Of a stretch of DNA of 6,276 nt, positions 5,392-6,276 are shown piece after piece. The stretch covers positions 1-6,276 of the forward strand of contig JAQVYD010000074.1 in NCBI GenBank assembly GCA_028709105.1, in the 5' to 3' direction. A program made the position numbers and the translations under genes. The DNA comes from Clostridia bacterium (GTDB lineage: Bacteria; Bacillota; Peptococcia; DRI-13; DTU073). Below the pieces are notes generated by a model. The model was not told where the DNA came from and did not search any database. It saw only the letters and a list, made by a program, of their open reading frames with translations. How positions within the stretch are numbered: position 1 is the stretch's first letter; each line of letters begins with the position of its first letter.

Positions 5392-5862
5392 TTACTTAAA
5401 ATCTTCGTCCGTATCTATAAAAGCTACATCTGTATCAGCTGTAACCGTATTTGTTTGCTGTTTCTCTTTCCCTCCTACCAGTTTTTGCAGCTGTTCCATT
5501 ACCTGAGGAGCAGTATCAATCAGCCTTTCCATAAAGGCATTTTTCCCGCCTACCGACATCAGTCGTACTTGTCCATTACCGACAACTAAAAAACCAACCG
5601 GCTGAACAGATACACCTGCTCCACTACCACCACCAAAAGGTAAAGAAGGGCTTTCGGATTTTTGTATTTCATCTTTATTACGGAAACAAAGGCAAAATTC
5701 ACTTCCACCCGCGGCAAATCCACAAGTCACACGAGAAATAGGTATAATCACTGTCCCATCGGGAGTTTCAACGGCATCCCCCACTACTGTACTTACATCC
5801 ACCATTTCTTTAATACTTTCCATGGCTGTTTTCATCAGACCTTCAATAGGATGTTCACTCAT
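5392..5862 (-). CDS. gerW: Spore germination protein GerW (YtfJ family)
   Basis: This is a sporulation protein of the GerW/YtfJ family. In B. subtilis it is made in the forespore and affects germination, by a mechanism not understood. It has 156 residues, family-typical. The N-terminus EHPIEGLMKTAMESIKEMVD (3-22) and VGDAVETPDGTVIIPISRV (27-45) are hallmarks. They are followed by GFAAGGSEF (48-56), the glycine-rich LPFGGGSGAGVSVQPVGFLV (74-93) and a variable acidic tail. Cys47, Cys57 and Cys59 sit around the central segment; a CLC pair just after GSEF is not something I recall as standard in the family. The start ATG (5862) has AAGGAGGG seven bases upstream. Its ATGA overlaps the stop of the DUF2953 gene, which implies translational coupling. 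A terminator follows, so gerW is the last gene of its transcript. Confidence 0.95.
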   Translation of the reverse strand: MSEHPIEGLMKTAMESIKEMVDVSTVVGDAVETPDGTVIIPISRVTCGFAAGGSEFCLCFRNKDEIQKSESPSLPFGGGSGAGVSVQPVGFLVVGNGQVRLMSVGGKNAFMERLIDTAPQVMEQLQKLVGGKEKQQTNTVTADTDVAFIDTDEDFK

Positions 5863-6276
5863 TGACTAACCCTCCTTAATAATCTTCTTATTTTCTCAGC
5901 ATTTTTAAACAAATAATAGATGATAATAATAATATGACCTAGAGGAAACTCTAATATGCAAGAGAAGTCCATAATCAACAGCTGCTGTTTACGATAATTA
6001 GGGATAATCGCTAGGTCATTAGTAGTCTTAGAGATATTGAAATAGCGATCTATCTGACTATAAATGATTCCCCATGTCCACCAAAAAATACCAACAGCTA
6101 AAGCAGTTTGGGCTGCATCTTGTAGGGCAACTTCTGTATGTAAACGGATTTTTTTTATTTTTATAGGCATAGCTATTTTATGTAGTGTGCTCATTGTTTC
6201 TTGAAATACAGTAGAAAATATTTGCCGGAATAAAAACAGCCGAGGAAACAATCTTTCCCAAACAATTTGCTTGGCC
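5859..6276 (-). CDS. DUF2953 family protein (YtfI-like), 5' end cut by window
   Basis: The C-terminal 138 residues of a DUF2953 protein are visible. The frame is open to the right edge, so the TTG at 6251 is internal and not the start. Visible features are KIRLHTEVALQDAAQTALAV (around residues 41-60 of the fragment) running into a hydrophobic stretch with WWTWG, then a typical PNYRKQQLLIMDFSCILEF core and a C-terminal hydrophobic helix HIIIIIYYLF followed by basic residues. These suggest membrane association. In B. subtilis the homologue ytfI is also next to ytfJ (gerW), and here the two overlap by four bases, which supports the assignment. The function is unknown; a sporulation link is inferred from the neighbourhood. 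Confidence 0.85.
   Translation of the reverse strand, partial: AKQIVWERLFPRLFLFRQIFSTVFQETMSTLHKIAMPIKIKKIRLHTEVALQDAAQTALAVGIFWWTWGIIYSQIDRYFNISKTTNDLAIIPNYRKQQLLIMDFSCILEFPLGHIIIIIYYLFKNAEKIRRLLRRVSQ
5866..5877 (-). promoter_or_regulatory. Ribosome binding site of gerW inside the DUF2953 gene
   Basis: The minus strand carries AAGGAGGG seven bases before the gerW ATG, within the last codons of the upstream gene. A strong internal SD plus the ATGA overlap suggests both independent initiation and coupling. Confidence 0.75.

Noticed and set aside
5662..5865. Open frame on the + strand inside gerW
   Set aside because: It is antisense to conserved GerW motifs and His/Thr-rich without recognisable features.
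1..6276. CRISPR array, tRNA, riboswitch, insertion sequence or attachment site
   Set aside because: No direct repeat arrays, cloverleaf sequences, transposase frames or long terminal inverted repeats were seen on either strand.

Overview
The window looks like chromosomal DNA of an endospore-forming, AT-rich low-GC Gram-positive bacterium, most likely a member of Clostridia (possibly Peptococcaceae-like). The reasons are the spore genes spmA, spmB and gerW (ytfJ), strong AGGAGG-type ribosome binding sites, and a lexA / YnbB-family neighbourhood typical of Firmicutes. The exact taxon cannot be fixed from this sequence. I see no mobile element, phage gene, CRISPR array, tRNA or rRNA, and no gene-free stretch longer than about 170 bp.

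Layout. (1) Positions 1-246, + strand: the C-terminal peptidase half of LexA, cut by the window edge. Its 3' end overlaps tail-to-tail by 26 bp with (2) ddl, D-alanine--D-alanine ligase (221-1330, -). (3) Upstream of ddl on the same strand lies a PLP-dependent YnbB / methionine gamma-lyase family protein (about 1398-2678, -). Its start is a puzzle: the only upstream canonical start (TTG, 2696) lies inside the promoter/SD region. (4) Next is a 51-residue zinc-ribbon protein (2744-2899, -) with a perfect SD and its own terminator. (5) A 167-bp divergent intergenic region follows. (6) On the + strand there is a 54-residue glycine-rich hydrophobic protein (3067-3231) with a strong SD, a possible sporulation-type promoter and a terminator at 3261-3300.

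The right half is all on the minus strand. Transcription runs from the right edge: a DUF2953 (YtfI-like) protein, partial, overlaps gerW/ytfJ by ATGA and ends at a clear terminator (5341-5368). Then come spmA-spmB-rluB, the same order as in Bacillus subtilis, but the dacB gene that precedes spmA there is not at this position.

Functionally, the left part joins DNA-damage regulation, cell-wall precursor synthesis and a PLP enzyme. The right part is a spore maturation and germination block plus the 23S rRNA pseudouridine synthase that travels with it. Most of the window is ordinary core and sporulation chromosome. The observations that most deserve a second look are the probable non-canonical start of the YnbB-family gene, the two small unannotated genes with their divergent promoter region, and the lexA/ddl overlap. 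I did not find a convincing new multi-gene system.
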